A stretch of DNA of 64,000 nt from an uncultured Alistipes sp. (GTDB taxonomy: Bacteria > Bacteroidota > Bacteroidia > Bacteroidales > Rikenellaceae): contig CAJTIY010000001.1 in NCBI GenBank assembly GCA_910576555.1, forward strand, positions 372,001 through 436,000, in the 5' to 3' direction. Below, in pieces: positions 1 to 8,981 of this stretch; positions within the stretch are counted from its first letter, which is position 1; each line of letters starts with the position of its first letter. The position numbers and the translations under genes are program-made. The notes under the pieces were generated by a model. It saw only the letters and a list, made by a program, of their open reading frames with translations, did not search any database and was not told the origin of the DNA.

Positions 1-1
1 G

Positions 2-526
2 TTCTTCGTCGAGCCCTCGGGAGCGACGCGGTGGTACGACAAGCGCCACCTCTTCCGCCCGGGCGGCGAGGCGCGCGACTACACCCCGGGCGACCGCCGC
101 ATGGTGGTCGAGTACAAGGGCTGGCGCCTGCTGTTGCTCGTCTGCTACGACCTGCGCTTCCCGGTGTGGAGCCGCAACCGGGGCGACTACGACGCCATTC
201 TGTGCTGCGCCTCGTGGGCCGATGACCGGCGCGAGGCGTGGCGCACGCTCATCCGCGCACGGGCGATCGAGAACCAGTGCTACATGGCGGCCGTCAACCG
301 CGTGGGGACCGATCCCGACGGTGCGTACGCCGGCGACTCGGCGCTCATCGACTTCGCGGGCGCCACGATCGCCGATGCGGGCGAGGCGGAGCGCACGATC
401 GTCGCCGAATTCGACTCCGAAACCCTCGCAGCCTACCGGCAGCGGTTCCCCGCATGGATGGATGCCGATGCGTTCGAACTGAAACAGAGCGGCTCCGCAA
501 CGCCGCGCCGCGACCGGACCGAATAA
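2..526 (+). CDS. Carbon-nitrogen hydrolase, omega-amidase YafV-like (5' truncated by window edge)
   Basis: The 174 visible residues are the C-terminal two thirds of a nitrilase-superfamily protein; the start and the catalytic Glu lie left of the window. The catalytic Lys is seen in YDKRHLF and the catalytic Cys in LLVCYDLRFP, followed by the family blocks RARAIENQCY and NRVG. These blocks closely match E. coli YafV, an omega-amidase that hydrolyses 2-oxoglutaramate and 2-oxosuccinamate, usually as metabolite repair. A cytoplasmic location is expected. The reaction is inferred from the family; another small amidase activity is possible. Confidence 0.92.
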   Translation, partial: FFVEPSGATRWYDKRHLFRPGGEARDYTPGDRRMVVEYKGWRLLLLVCYDLRFPVWSRNRGDYDAILCCASWADDRREAWRTLIRARAIENQCYMAAVNRVGTDPDGAYAGDSALIDFAGATIADAGEAERTIVAEFDSETLAAYRQRFPAWMDADAFELKQSGSATPRRDRTE

Positions 527-560
527 TCGCGTCCCGTTTTCTTATCCGCCGAATTTGTCG

Positions 561-568
561 TATCTTTG
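561..568 (+). promoter_or_regulatory. -7 promoter box for uvrA
   Basis: TATCTTTG fits the Bacteroidetes -7 consensus TAnnTTTG and sits 56 nt before the uvrA ATG. The -33 region is T-rich but has no clear TTG. Confidence 0.7.
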
Positions 569-624
569 CACGATTCGCTCCGCCGGCCCAATAAACCGGG
601 CCGCACGGACGTTTGCACGATACG

Positions 625-3447
625 ATGAAAGAAGATTCGATCAAGATATTCGGCGCCCGGGTGCACAACCTGAAGAACGTCGACCTCGAAATCCCGCGCC
701 GCAAGCTGGTGGTGATCACCGGCCTCTCGGGCTCGGGCAAGTCGTCGCTGGCTTTCGACACGATCTACGCCGAGGGACAGCGCCGCTACATGGAGACCCT
801 CTCGACCTACGCGCGCCAGTTCGTGGGGACGATGGAGCGCCCCGACGTAGACAAGATCACGGGGTTGAGCCCCGTGGTGGCCATCGAGCAGAAGACCACC
901 AACAAGAACCCCCGCTCGACCGTAGGCACGGTGACCGAAATCAACGACTTCCTGCGCCTGCTCTACGCACGGGCGTCGCGCGCCTATTCGCCCGTCACGG
1001 GCGAGGAGATGGTCCACTACACCGACGACCGAATCGCCGAACTGATCCTCGAAGGGTTCACCGGGCGGCGCATCGCCTTGACGGCTCCCATCGTGAGGGG
1101 TCGCAAGGGCCACTACCGCGAGCTCTTCGAGTCGCTCGCCAAGAAGGGCTACATCTACGCCCGCATCGACGGCGAGATCCGCGAAATCGCGTCGGGCATG
1201 CGGCTCGACCGCTACAAGGTCCACACGATCGATCTGGTGGTCGACCGCCTGCAGGTAGGCGAGGAGTCGCGCGAGCGGCTGATGACCTCGCTCAAGGAGG
1301 CGATGCGGCAGGGCAAGGGCACGATGGCCGTCTACGACTACGGCAGCGGACAGCAGCGCTACTATTCGCGCCACCTGATGTGCCCCTCGACCGGCGTGGC
1401 GTTCGAGGATCCGGCGCCGCACACCTTCTCGTTCAACTCGCCGAAAGGGGCCTGTCCCCGCTGCAACGGACTGGGCGAGGAGGCGGTGTTCGACCTCGCC
1501 AAGATCGTCCCCGATCCCGAACGCTCGCTGCGCGAAGGGGCCGTCGAGCCACTGGGCAAATACCGCAACAACATGCTCTTCGCGATCCTCGAGATGCTGG
1601 GTCGCCGCCACGACTTCACGCTCGACGATCCGATCCGGACCCTCTCCGAGTCGGCGCTCAACGCACTGCTCTACGGCGATGCGGAGCCGCTGACGGTCGA
1701 CCTCACGGAGTTCGGAGGCGCGGGCGGCAACCGCCTGCTCGCTTGGGAGGGCGTAGCCGAGTACATCGGCAACCGTGACGAAGAGGAGGAGACCGCCCGC
1801 GGCCGGAAGTGGCGCGAGCAGTTCCTCGTGCACCGCACCTGCTCGGAGTGCGGCGGCACGCGTCTGAAGAAGGAGGCGCTCCAGTTCCGCATCGGCGGCA
1901 AGAGCATCGCCGACGTCTCGGCGCTCTCCATCGCCGAATTCGCGGCGTGGATGGACCACATCGAAGACCATCTGAACGACAAGGAGCGGCGCATCGCGCA
2001 GGAGCTCGTCAAGGAGATCCGCGAACGGCTGCGCTTCCTCACCGACGTGGGGCTGGGGTACCTCTCGCTGGCCCGTTCGTCGCGGTCGCTGTCGGGCGGC
2101 GAGAGCCAGCGCATCCGCCTCGCCACGCAGATCGGATCGAAGCTCGTCAACGTGCTCTACATCCTCGACGAGCCCTCGATCGGACTCCACCAGCGCGACA
2201 ACCGACGGCTGATCCGCAGCCTCGAGGAGCTGCGCGACGCGGGCAACTCGGTGATCGTCGTCGAGCACGACGAGGAGATGATGCGCGCCGCCGACTTCAT
2301 CGTCGACGTGGGTCCGAAGGCGGGCCGGCGCGGCGGGCGGATCGTGGCAGCGGGCACCTACGACGATATCCTCCGCGCAGACTCCGTGACGGCCGACTAC
2401 CTGACCGGTCGCCGGAAGATCGAGCTGCCCGAAACGCTGCGCAAGGGCTCGGGCGAGCGGATCGTGATCCGCGGCGCCCGGGGCAACAACCTGCGCGGCA
2501 TCACGGCGACCTTCCCGCTGGGCAAGTTCATCTGCGTGACGGGCGTCAGCGGCTCGGGCAAGTCGACGCTCGTGAACGAAACGCTGCGTCCGATCCTTTC
2601 GCGCGCGCTCTACCGCTCCTACGACCGGCCGCTCGAATACGACGCGGCGGAGGGCATCGAGCACATCGACAAGCTGGTGGTCGTCGACCAGTCGCCCATC
2701 GGCCGCTCGCCGCGCTCGAACCCCGCGACCTACTCGAACGTCTTCGCCGACATCCGCAAGCTCTTCGAAATGACGCCCGACGCCCAGATCCGCGGCTTCA
2801 AGGCCGGCCGCTTCTCGTTCAACGTCAAAGGCGGTCGCTGCGAGGAGTGCCGCGGCGCGGGGGTGCAGACCATCGAAATGAACTTCCTGCCCGACGTCTA
2901 CGTCACCTGCAAGGCGTGCGGCGGTCACCGCTACAACCGCGAGACGCTGGAGGTGAAGTACAAGGGCAAGAACATCGACGACGTGCTGAACATGACGGTG
3001 AACATGGCTGCGGAGTTCTTCGAGAACATCCCCGCCATCCACCAGAAGCTCAAAGCGATACAGGAGGTCGGACTGGGATACCTCACCCTCGGCCAGCCCT
3101 GCACCACCCTCTCGGGCGGCGAGAGCCAGCGCATCAAGCTTGCCGCCGAGCTCTCCAAGCGCGACACGGGACACACGCTCTACATCCTCGACGAACCCAC
3201 GACGGGCCTCCACTTCGAGGACATCCGCCTGCTGCTGGAGGTGCTCGAAAAGTTAGTCGACCGCGGCAATACGGTGATCGTCATCGAACACAACCTCGAC
3301 GTGGTAAAGGTGGCCGACCACCTGATCGACATCGGCCCCGAAGGGGGTGCGGGCGGCGGCGAGATCGTCGCCGAAGGAACGCCGCACGAGGTGGCGCGGT
3401 CTCCCCGCAGCCATACGGGCGCCTTTCTGCAAAAAATGGGCGTTTGA
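625..3447 (+). CDS. uvrA: Excinuclease ABC subunit A
   Basis: UvrA, the damage-sensing ATPase of nucleotide excision repair, acts as a dimer with UvrB on DNA. The 940 residues match the usual length. Walker A motifs are visible at residues 33-41 (GLSGSGKSS) and again in the second half (GVSGSGKST). Two LSGGESQR signatures, Walker B strings ending in LDEP and Cys pairs of the zinc modules (CPRCNG, CSECGG, CEECRG, CKACGG) are also present. The ATG at 625 is preferred over an in-frame TTG at 613 because MKEDSIKIFGARVHNLKN matches the family N-terminus. It is monocistronic from the promoter at 561. Confidence 0.98.
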   Translation: MKEDSIKIFGARVHNLKNVDLEIPRRKLVVITGLSGSGKSSLAFDTIYAEGQRRYMETLSTYARQFVGTMERPDVDKITGLSPVVAIEQKTTNKNPRSTVGTVTEINDFLRLLYARASRAYSPVTGEEMVHYTDDRIAELILEGFTGRRIALTAPIVRGRKGHYRELFESLAKKGYIYARIDGEIREIASGMRLDRYKVHTIDLVVDRLQVGEESRERLMTSLKEAMRQGKGTMAVYDYGSGQQRYYSRHLMCPSTGVAFEDPAPHTFSFNSPKGACPRCNGLGEEAVFDLAKIVPDPERSLREGAVEPLGKYRNNMLFAILEMLGRRHDFTLDDPIRTLSESALNALLYGDAEPLTVDLTEFGGAGGNRLLAWEGVAEYIGNRDEEEETARGRKWREQFLVHRTCSECGGTRLKKEALQFRIGGKSIADVSALSIAEFAAWMDHIEDHLNDKERRIAQELVKEIRERLRFLTDVGLGYLSLARSSRSLSGGESQRIRLATQIGSKLVNVLYILDEPSIGLHQRDNRRLIRSLEELRDAGNSVIVVEHDEEMMRAADFIVDVGPKAGRRGGRIVAAGTYDDILRADSVTADYLTGRRKIELPETLRKGSGERIVIRGARGNNLRGITATFPLGKFICVTGVSGSGKSTLVNETLRPILSRALYRSYDRPLEYDAAEGIEHIDKLVVVDQSPIGRSPRSNPATYSNVFADIRKLFEMTPDAQIRGFKAGRFSFNVKGGRCEECRGAGVQTIEMNFLPDVYVTCKACGGHRYNRETLEVKYKGKNIDDVLNMTVNMAAEFFENIPAIHQKLKAIQEVGLGYLTLGQPCTTLSGGESQRIKLAAELSKRDTGHTLYILDEPTTGLHFEDIRLLLEVLEKLVDRGNTVIVIEHNLDVVKVADHLIDIGPEGGAGGGEIVAEGTPHEVARSPRSHTGAFLQKMGV

Positions 3448-3497
3448 CGTTTCGGGCACCGATTTTGCGTTCATGGCCGTAACAAACCTTACGTGCT

Positions 3498-4040
3498 ATG
3501 AAAAAAACAGCCATTATTTTCGTGAGCCTGCTGCTGTGCGCCGCGGGCGTGACGGTGATCGGTCAGAAGAAGAACCTGTCGCCCAAAGAGGAGCGACGCG
3601 AAATCCGCGAAAAGCGCCGTGCCGAGCGGATCGCCAACTACGAGAAGACGATGGACTCGATCGTGCTGTCGCGCACCTTCCAGTTCAACCCGCAGACCAT
3701 GCAGCGCCAGCCGGCAGGTCCGCTGCGCCAGATCATGAACCCGAACTTCAACGTCGGTTTGTGGGACGGCACGCTCGACCTCTGCCTGCCCTACATCAAA
3801 GGTTATACGCCGCCCTACTACGTGACGGTACTCAACTATACGGTGCCCAACCTGCAGGGATACCTCGCCGAGCAGACCCACGAAGGGTGGATGATCACCT
3901 TCTCGACGTCGCTCTTCTCGGCCTCGACCTACACCTTCACCTTCGAGATCTTCACCCGCACGGGCGGTGCCAACCTGACGATCTCCAACCCGTGGTACAG
4001 CGACGTGCAGTACTCCGGAACCATCACGCAGCTCTATTGA
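3498..4040 (+). CDS. DUF4251 domain protein, exported
   Basis: This 180-residue protein starts with an N-terminal signal peptide (MKKTAIIFVSLLLCAAGVTVIGQ) and a charged Glu/Arg-rich stretch at residues 24-50. A beta-rich domain of about 110 residues follows and matches my recollection of DUF4251, a Bacteroidetes-only family of unknown function. It probably lies in the periplasm. It follows uvrA by 50 nt with no recognisable promoter of its own and ends at a bidirectional hairpin, so it may share the uvrA transcript. No catalytic residues are evident. Confidence 0.85.
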   Translation: MKKTAIIFVSLLLCAAGVTVIGQKKNLSPKEERREIREKRRAERIANYEKTMDSIVLSRTFQFNPQTMQRQPAGPLRQIMNPNFNVGLWDGTLDLCLPYIKGYTPPYYVTVLNYTVPNLQGYLAEQTHEGWMITFSTSLFSASTYTFTFEIFTRTGGANLTISNPWYSDVQYSGTITQLY

Positions 4041-4086
4041 CGCTGCGCACGGAACGCCGCCGGCCGCGACCGGCCGCAAACGAAAC

Positions 4087-4120
4087 GACGCGGAAACCTC
4101 CTTCGGGAAGTTTCCGCGTC
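4087..4120. terminator. Bidirectional hairpin between DUF4251 gene and ispF
   Basis: An 11-bp perfect inverted repeat (4087-4097 with 4110-4120) sits between convergent genes. There is no long U tract on either strand. Confidence 0.65.
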
Positions 4121-4140
4121 GCCGTTCCGTTACGGAGCGG

Positions 4141-4623
4141 CTACGCCTTGTACAACAGCGCCACGGCCGAGACGGAGACCCCCTCCTCGCGCCCTTCGAA
4201 GCCGAGCCGCTCGGTGGTCGTCGCCTTGACCGACACGCGGTCCGTCTCTACGCCCATCGCTTCGGCCATCGCCGCCCGCATCGCATCGACGTAGGGACGC
4301 AGCTTGGGCCGCTGCATGCGGATCGTGCAGTCGACGTTGCCGATCCGGTAGCCCTCGGCGCGCACGAGCGCCGCGACCCGGCGCAGCAGCACGCGCGAAT
4401 CGATTCCGGCGAACTCGGTCGAGGTGTCGGGGAAGTGGAGCCCGATGTCGCCCAATGCGGCGGCACCCAGCAGGGCATCGCACACGGCGTGGATCGCGAC
4501 GTCGCCGTCCGAGTGGGCCACGCACCCTTTCGTATGGGGAATCTCCACGCCGCCCAGCACGAGGCGCAACCCGTCGGCCAGCGCATGTACGTCGTAGCCG
4601 TGTCCTATTCTGAAATCCGTCAT
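4141..4623 (-). CDS. ispF: 2-C-methyl-D-erythritol 2,4-cyclodiphosphate synthase
   Basis: IspF makes the cyclic diphosphate intermediate of the MEP isoprenoid pathway. The 160 residues match the family length. The zinc ligands Asp11 and His13 lie in GYDVHAL, and the HSDGDVAIHA block gives the third histidine region. The ATTTERLGF block near the C-terminus is the substrate and phosphate loop. It is monocistronic, read from the minus-strand promoter at 4640, and divergent from pepD. Confidence 0.97.
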   Translation of the reverse strand: MTDFRIGHGYDVHALADGLRLVLGGVEIPHTKGCVAHSDGDVAIHAVCDALLGAAALGDIGLHFPDTSTEFAGIDSRVLLRRVAALVRAEGYRIGNVDCTIRMQRPKLRPYVDAMRAAMAEAMGVETDRVSVKATTTERLGFEGREEGVSVSAVALLYKA

Positions 4624-4639
4624 GATATCCGATTTGCCA

Positions 4640-4647
4640 CAAAGTTA
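4640..4647 (-). promoter_or_regulatory. -7 promoter box for ispF
   Basis: On the minus strand this reads TAACTTTG, matching TAnnTTTG, 17 nt upstream of the ispF ATG. Confidence 0.7.
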
Positions 4648-4678
4648 GAAAAAAAGAGGGAATCTCCGCTCTTTTCAC

Positions 4679-4686
4679 TATCTTTG
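4679..4686 (+). promoter_or_regulatory. -7 promoter box for pepD
   Basis: TATCTTTG matches the Bacteroidetes -7 consensus. It implies a 5' leader of about 185 nt before pepD. The box lies 31 nt from the divergent ispF box, so the two promoters share upstream DNA. Confidence 0.65.
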
Positions 4687-4878
4687 GCTGCGCCGAATAT
4701 CCGTCGCCCCGGCGCAGGAGCGCGCATCGGACCGAAGAGCCGATCACGCGAATGAGGCAGCGTCCATCCGCCCGCGATCGCCGGGCTGGGGCAGCTACCA
4801 CCGGAACCGATACGAAGTACGGCACGCCCGCAGGGCGGCCGCACGATGAAACAATAGAACAATCAATCGAACGCAATT

Positions 4879-6330
4879 ATGTCGGAAATCGTCAATTTGG
4901 AGCCCCGGCTCGTCTGGGAGCAGTTCGACGCCATCACGCAGGTGCCGCGTCCGTCGAAAAAGGAGGGTAAGATCATCGACTTTCTGGTCGGCTTCGCCGA
5001 ACGGCACGGTCTCGAGTACCGGAAGGACGCCATCGGTAACGTCGTAATGCGCAAGGGCGCCACGCCCGGTTACGAGGATCGGCCCGCCGTCATCCTCCAG
5101 TCGCACATGGATATGGTGTGCGAGAAGAACTCCGATGTGGAGTTCGACTTCGACAACGACCCCATCCGCACGCGCATCGACGGCGAATGGGTGAAGGCCG
5201 AAGGCACGACGCTCGGAGCCGACTGCGGCATCGGCATGGCGGCAGCGCTGGCCGTGCTGATCGACCCCGCGGTCGAGCACGGCCCCCTCGAAGCGCTCTT
5301 CACCGTCGACGAGGAGACGGGCCTCACGGGCGCCTTCGAGCTGGGCGAGGGAATGCTCACGGGCAAGTACCTCGTCAACCTCGACTCGGAGGACGAGGGC
5401 GAAATCTTCATCGGCTGCGCGGGCGGCATCGACACCGTGGCCACGTTCCGCTACCGGACCGAGGAGGCGCCGAAGAACTACGTCTTCTATCGCGTCGACG
5501 TCTCGGACCTGCTCGGCGGACACTCGGGCGACGACATCGACAAAGGCCGCGTCAACTCGAACAAGACCGTGGCGCGCCTGCTGTGGGACGGCATGCAGTC
5601 CTACGAACTGAAGCTGGCCTACTTCTCGGGCGGCAACCTGCGCAACGCCATTCCGCGCGAGGCCTATGCGATCTTCGGCATTCCGACGCGCTACAAGGAG
5701 GAATTCGCGTCGCGCTTCCGCCTTTTCGCCGCCGATCTGGAGGCCGAATTCCGCTTCCGCGAACCCAATTTCCGCATCACGCTCAACGAAATGCCCGCCG
5801 TGGACCGCGTGTTGGACGCCAAGACCCAGTTCGGACTCGTCTACGCGCTGGTGGGGGTTCCCAACGGCGTGGTCGCCATGTCGTTCGCCATGCCGGGACT
5901 GGTCGAGACCTCGACCAACCTCGCCTCGGTGAAGTTCGAGGGCGACGACCGTATCGTCGTCACCTCGTCGCAGCGCTCGTCGGTCGAGAGTGCCAAGACC
6001 TATGTCATGCAGATGGTCGAATCGGTCTTCGCGCTGGCGGGCGCCGACGTCGCCCACTCGGACGGCTACCCGGGCTGGGCGCCGAATCCGGAATCGGAGC
6101 TGCTGGCCCGGACGGTCGCCGCCTACGAACGGCTGTTCGGCACGACTCCCAAAGTGCGCGCGATCCACGCCGGCCTCGAATGCGGCCTGTTCCTCGAGAA
6201 GTACCCCGAGCTGGAGATGGTGTCGTTCGGCCCCACGCTTCGCGGCGTGCACTCGCCCGACGAACGGCTCGAAATCGCCACGGTACCCAAATTCTGGGCA
6301 CTCCTGCTGGAGCTGCTCAAGACGCTCTGA
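4879..6330 (+). CDS. pepD: Aminoacyl-histidine dipeptidase, M20 family
   Basis: This 483-residue cytosolic metallo-dipeptidase of the PepD type cleaves Xaa-His and other dipeptides. Metal-binding blocks are visible: SHMDMV (first His/Asp), TTLGADCGIG (bridging Asp), TVDEETGLTG (catalytic Glu pair) and LDSEDEGEIFIGCAGG. The lid/dimer insertion spans roughly residues 190-390, and HAGLECG gives the late ligands. It has no signal peptide. It ends just before a perfect palindrome and is probably a single-gene transcript. Confidence 0.95.
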   Translation: MSEIVNLEPRLVWEQFDAITQVPRPSKKEGKIIDFLVGFAERHGLEYRKDAIGNVVMRKGATPGYEDRPAVILQSHMDMVCEKNSDVEFDFDNDPIRTRIDGEWVKAEGTTLGADCGIGMAAALAVLIDPAVEHGPLEALFTVDEETGLTGAFELGEGMLTGKYLVNLDSEDEGEIFIGCAGGIDTVATFRYRTEEAPKNYVFYRVDVSDLLGGHSGDDIDKGRVNSNKTVARLLWDGMQSYELKLAYFSGGNLRNAIPREAYAIFGIPTRYKEEFASRFRLFAADLEAEFRFREPNFRITLNEMPAVDRVLDAKTQFGLVYALVGVPNGVVAMSFAMPGLVETSTNLASVKFEGDDRIVVTSSQRSSVESAKTYVMQMVESVFALAGADVAHSDGYPGWAPNPESELLARTVAAYERLFGTTPKVRAIHAGLECGLFLEKYPELEMVSFGPTLRGVHSPDERLEIATVPKFWALLLELLKTL

Positions 6331-6354
6331 CGAGCGTTCGCACGACACGCTGCC

Positions 6355-6386
6355 GCGGTCCGGAGGAGACGTCTCCTCCGGACCGC
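6355..6386 (+). terminator. Perfect 32-bp palindrome after pepD
   Basis: A 16-bp arm is followed directly by its exact complement, with no spare loop bases. It sits 25 nt after the pepD stop. No U tract follows, so a Rho-independent role is likely but not certain. Confidence 0.65.
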
Positions 6387-6421
6387 TTCGTTCGGTGCCC
6401 GAAACGATCGCCGGCAGGCAG

Positions 6422-6451
6422 TTGCACCGGTAGGAAAAATCACTATATTTG
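6422..6451 (+). promoter_or_regulatory. Promoter of the barrel gene at 6474
   Basis: TTG at 6422-6424, a 19-nt spacer and TATATTTG at 6444-6451 make a textbook Bacteroidetes sigma-ABfr promoter. The leader to the ATG is about 20 nt. Confidence 0.85.
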
Positions 6452-6473
6452 TAGCGCATTCAGCCCGTTTCGT

Positions 6474-8903
6474 ATGCCAAAAAGCCACACCACACTTCTA
6501 CTCCTGCTTCTGTGCCTGCTCCCCGGCATGCGGCTCTCGGCGCAACACCCCGACGACGAATACTACCCCTATGCCGAACCCGAAGAGCGGCCCCAGCTGC
6601 TGCGCACCGATTCGGCGCTCTTCTATCGGGCCGTGCAGACGCCCGACGACCTCTACGGCACGCTCACGCGCTTCGACCTGCCGCAGGTGGCACTCAAACG
6701 GCGCGGACAGCACTTCGCACGCGAACGGATCGTCTGCGAAGGGATCGCGATCGGCTACCGCCACGCCGCAGCGCTGCTCCTCGCGGGAGCTGCGGAGCGG
6801 AACCTGCCGGGCATCGGAAGCGACGCCGACGCTGCGGGATCGGCCGGCGGCCTCCGCAACCTCCGCTTCCCGCAGGGCGAACCGCTCCGTCCCTACCGCG
6901 CCTCGGTGCGCATCACCGACCGCAACTACAACGCGGGCGCCCGATTCACGGCCGAGCGTATGCTCGCCCGGGGCTGGAAAATCGCCGCCGGAGCGGACCT
7001 GCGCACGGGACGCGACCTACGGATCGAGGGCGTCTTCACCCATGCCGCGACCCTCGCGCTTCGGATCGAACGGAGCCGCGACGATGCAAACGGACTTTCG
7101 CTGACGCTCGCCGCACCCCTCACGATGCAGGGCACCCGCCTCTCGTCGACCGAGGAGGCCTTCGCCCTGACGGGCGACCGGCTCTACAATCCGGCATGGG
7201 GCTTCCAGCGAGGTAAGGTCCGCAACTCGCGCGTACGGCGCGAAGGGGTGCCCCTGCTGCTGGCCGCATGGCGCCGGGATGTGTCGCCCGCGACCTCGTT
7301 CGCGGCGACGCTGGGAGCCGAAGCGGGACTGCGCAAATACAGCGCGCTGGGCTGGTACGACGCCCGCACCCCGATGCCCGACCACTACCGCTACCTGCCC
7401 TCCTTCACGGGCGACCGGGCCGCCGGGGAGGCGTGGCGCCGCGGCGATGCCGACTACACGCAGATCCGCTGGGACGAACTGATCGCCCAGAACCGCATGC
7501 GGGGCAGCGAGGCGCTCTACACGGTCGAGGATCGTGTCGAACGGATCGGCGACCTGCACCTGAACGTCCGCTTCGCCACACGCGTCGAACCGCGTCTGGT
7601 CCTGCACTACGGCATCCGCCTCGACGGCATATCCCGGCGCCATTACAAGCAGATGCGCGATCTGCTGGGCGCCCGCCGCCTCACCGACATCGACCAGTAC
7701 CTCGTGGACGACGACGCCTACGGCACGCGCCGGCAGAACGACCTCCGCCACCCCTTCCGGCAGGTCGGCAGGGGCGACCGATTCGGATATGACTACACGC
7801 TCGCAACGCGGAGCGCCGAGGTGCGCCTGCGGGCCGAATACCGCACCGACCGCCTGCGCGCCGACGTCGACCTAGCATTCGGAAGCGCATCGGTCCTTCG
7901 CCGCGGCCACTACGAAAAGGAACTCTTTCCGGGCAGAGGCTCCTATGGTCCGTCGCCCCGGCTCGGCTTCGCGCCCTACACGCTCAAAGCCGTCGTCGGC
8001 CATTCGTTCACCCCGCGCCACTACGTACAACTCGCCGCGACGGCCACAGCCGGGACGCCCGACGCAGCGGATCTCTTCTACCAGCCGCTCTACAACAACC
8101 GCACGATTGACACGCCGAAGCCCGAGCGGATCTACGGCGCGCAGCTCGACTACCGAACCACGGGTCCGCGGCTCGATCTGCACCTCTCGCTCTTCGTCAC
8201 GGCCACGTTCGACGGCTGCGAAACGCGCCGTTACTACGACGACATGGCCGCCGCCTATTGCGATGCAGCCGTCACGGGCATCTCCACGGCGGCTTACGGC
8301 GTTGAAGCGGCTGCCGAATGGCGCATCGCGCGTCGCTGGCGCCTCTCGCTCGCCGCATCGGCGGGCCGTTACCGCTTCATCCGCGATCCGCGCGTCACGA
8401 TTCTCTCCGACACGGACAACACGGCCGTCGACATCCGCACCGAGAGCCACATGGGCGGCTGCTCGGTAGGCAGTGCGCCCCGTCTGACCGCCTATGCCGG
8501 CATCGGGTACTTCGGACCCCGCGGCTGGGGATTCCGCGCCTCGGCCGGCTATGCGGGCGGACGGTACGTCGAACCGGCCTTCATCCGGCGCACGCCCCGC
8601 ATCGCCCGGCAGGCCGGCATCACGCCCGAAGCGTTCGCAGCACTCACCCGGCAGGAGCGGCTGGAAGATGCCTTCACGCTCGATGCCGCGCTCTTCCGCA
8701 CGCTCCGGATCGGCCGCTCGCAGCTCACCGCCGCACTCTCCCTGCGCAACCTCACGGGCGACAGCGTCTCCTATGCCGGATACGAGGCGCTGCGCATCCG
8801 CACCATCCGCAGCGGCGCGCACACGCTCCGGGAGCCGCAGGCCACGCGTTACACCTATACCTATCCCCGATCGTTCCATCTGACGGTTTCGTACCGGTTT
8901 TAG
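6474..8903 (+). CDS. TonB-dependent-type outer membrane barrel without N-terminal regulatory domain
   Basis: This 809-residue protein has a signal peptide (MPKSHTTLLLLLLCLLPGMRLSAQ) and ends in Phe (FHLTVSYRF), typical of outer membrane barrels. It aligns over nearly its whole length with the transporter at 40471-43221: shared blocks include NPxWGxQxGKxRNxRVR, YSALxWY, PDxYRxLPS, YxQxxDLLG and an FGYDY/YSYDY block. It lacks the CarboxypepD-like domain of about 90 residues, and its plug segment (about 40-130) is poorly conserved. ATG 6474 is fixed by the promoter and the signal peptide; the frame stays open far upstream but inside pepD. The ligand is unknown. It has no lipoprotein or enzyme partner beside it. 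Confidence 0.8.
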   Translation: MPKSHTTLLLLLLCLLPGMRLSAQHPDDEYYPYAEPEERPQLLRTDSALFYRAVQTPDDLYGTLTRFDLPQVALKRRGQHFARERIVCEGIAIGYRHAAALLLAGAAERNLPGIGSDADAAGSAGGLRNLRFPQGEPLRPYRASVRITDRNYNAGARFTAERMLARGWKIAAGADLRTGRDLRIEGVFTHAATLALRIERSRDDANGLSLTLAAPLTMQGTRLSSTEEAFALTGDRLYNPAWGFQRGKVRNSRVRREGVPLLLAAWRRDVSPATSFAATLGAEAGLRKYSALGWYDARTPMPDHYRYLPSFTGDRAAGEAWRRGDADYTQIRWDELIAQNRMRGSEALYTVEDRVERIGDLHLNVRFATRVEPRLVLHYGIRLDGISRRHYKQMRDLLGARRLTDIDQYLVDDDAYGTRRQNDLRHPFRQVGRGDRFGYDYTLATRSAEVRLRAEYRTDRLRADVDLAFGSASVLRRGHYEKELFPGRGSYGPSPRLGFAPYTLKAVVGHSFTPRHYVQLAATATAGTPDAADLFYQPLYNNRTIDTPKPERIYGAQLDYRTTGPRLDLHLSLFVTATFDGCETRRYYDDMAAAYCDAAVTGISTAAYGVEAAAEWRIARRWRLSLAASAGRYRFIRDPRVTILSDTDNTAVDIRTESHMGGCSVGSAPRLTAYAGIGYFGPRGWGFRASAGYAGGRYVEPAFIRRTPRIARQAGITPEAFAALTRQERLEDAFTLDAALFRTLRIGRSQLTAALSLRNLTGDSVSYAGYEALRIRTIRSGAHTLREPQATRYTYTYPRSFHLTVSYRF

Positions 8904-8981
8904 TGCGGCGCGAAGTCCGCACGGTCGTCCGAGAGGATCGTAGTACGGAAATTGCATCCCGACGATCAAAAAAACCGAACG

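Noticed and set aside
433..3213. A 926-codon open frame antisense to uvrA
   Set aside because: It arises from GC-biased third positions of uvrA; its translation has no domain and uvrA is unambiguous. The same holds for long antisense frames at 35649-38240, 40729-43206, 46066-49476 and 27808-30555.
5118..6473. Upstream extension of the barrel gene frame into pepD
   Set aside because: The signal peptide and a perfect promoter both fix the start at 6474.
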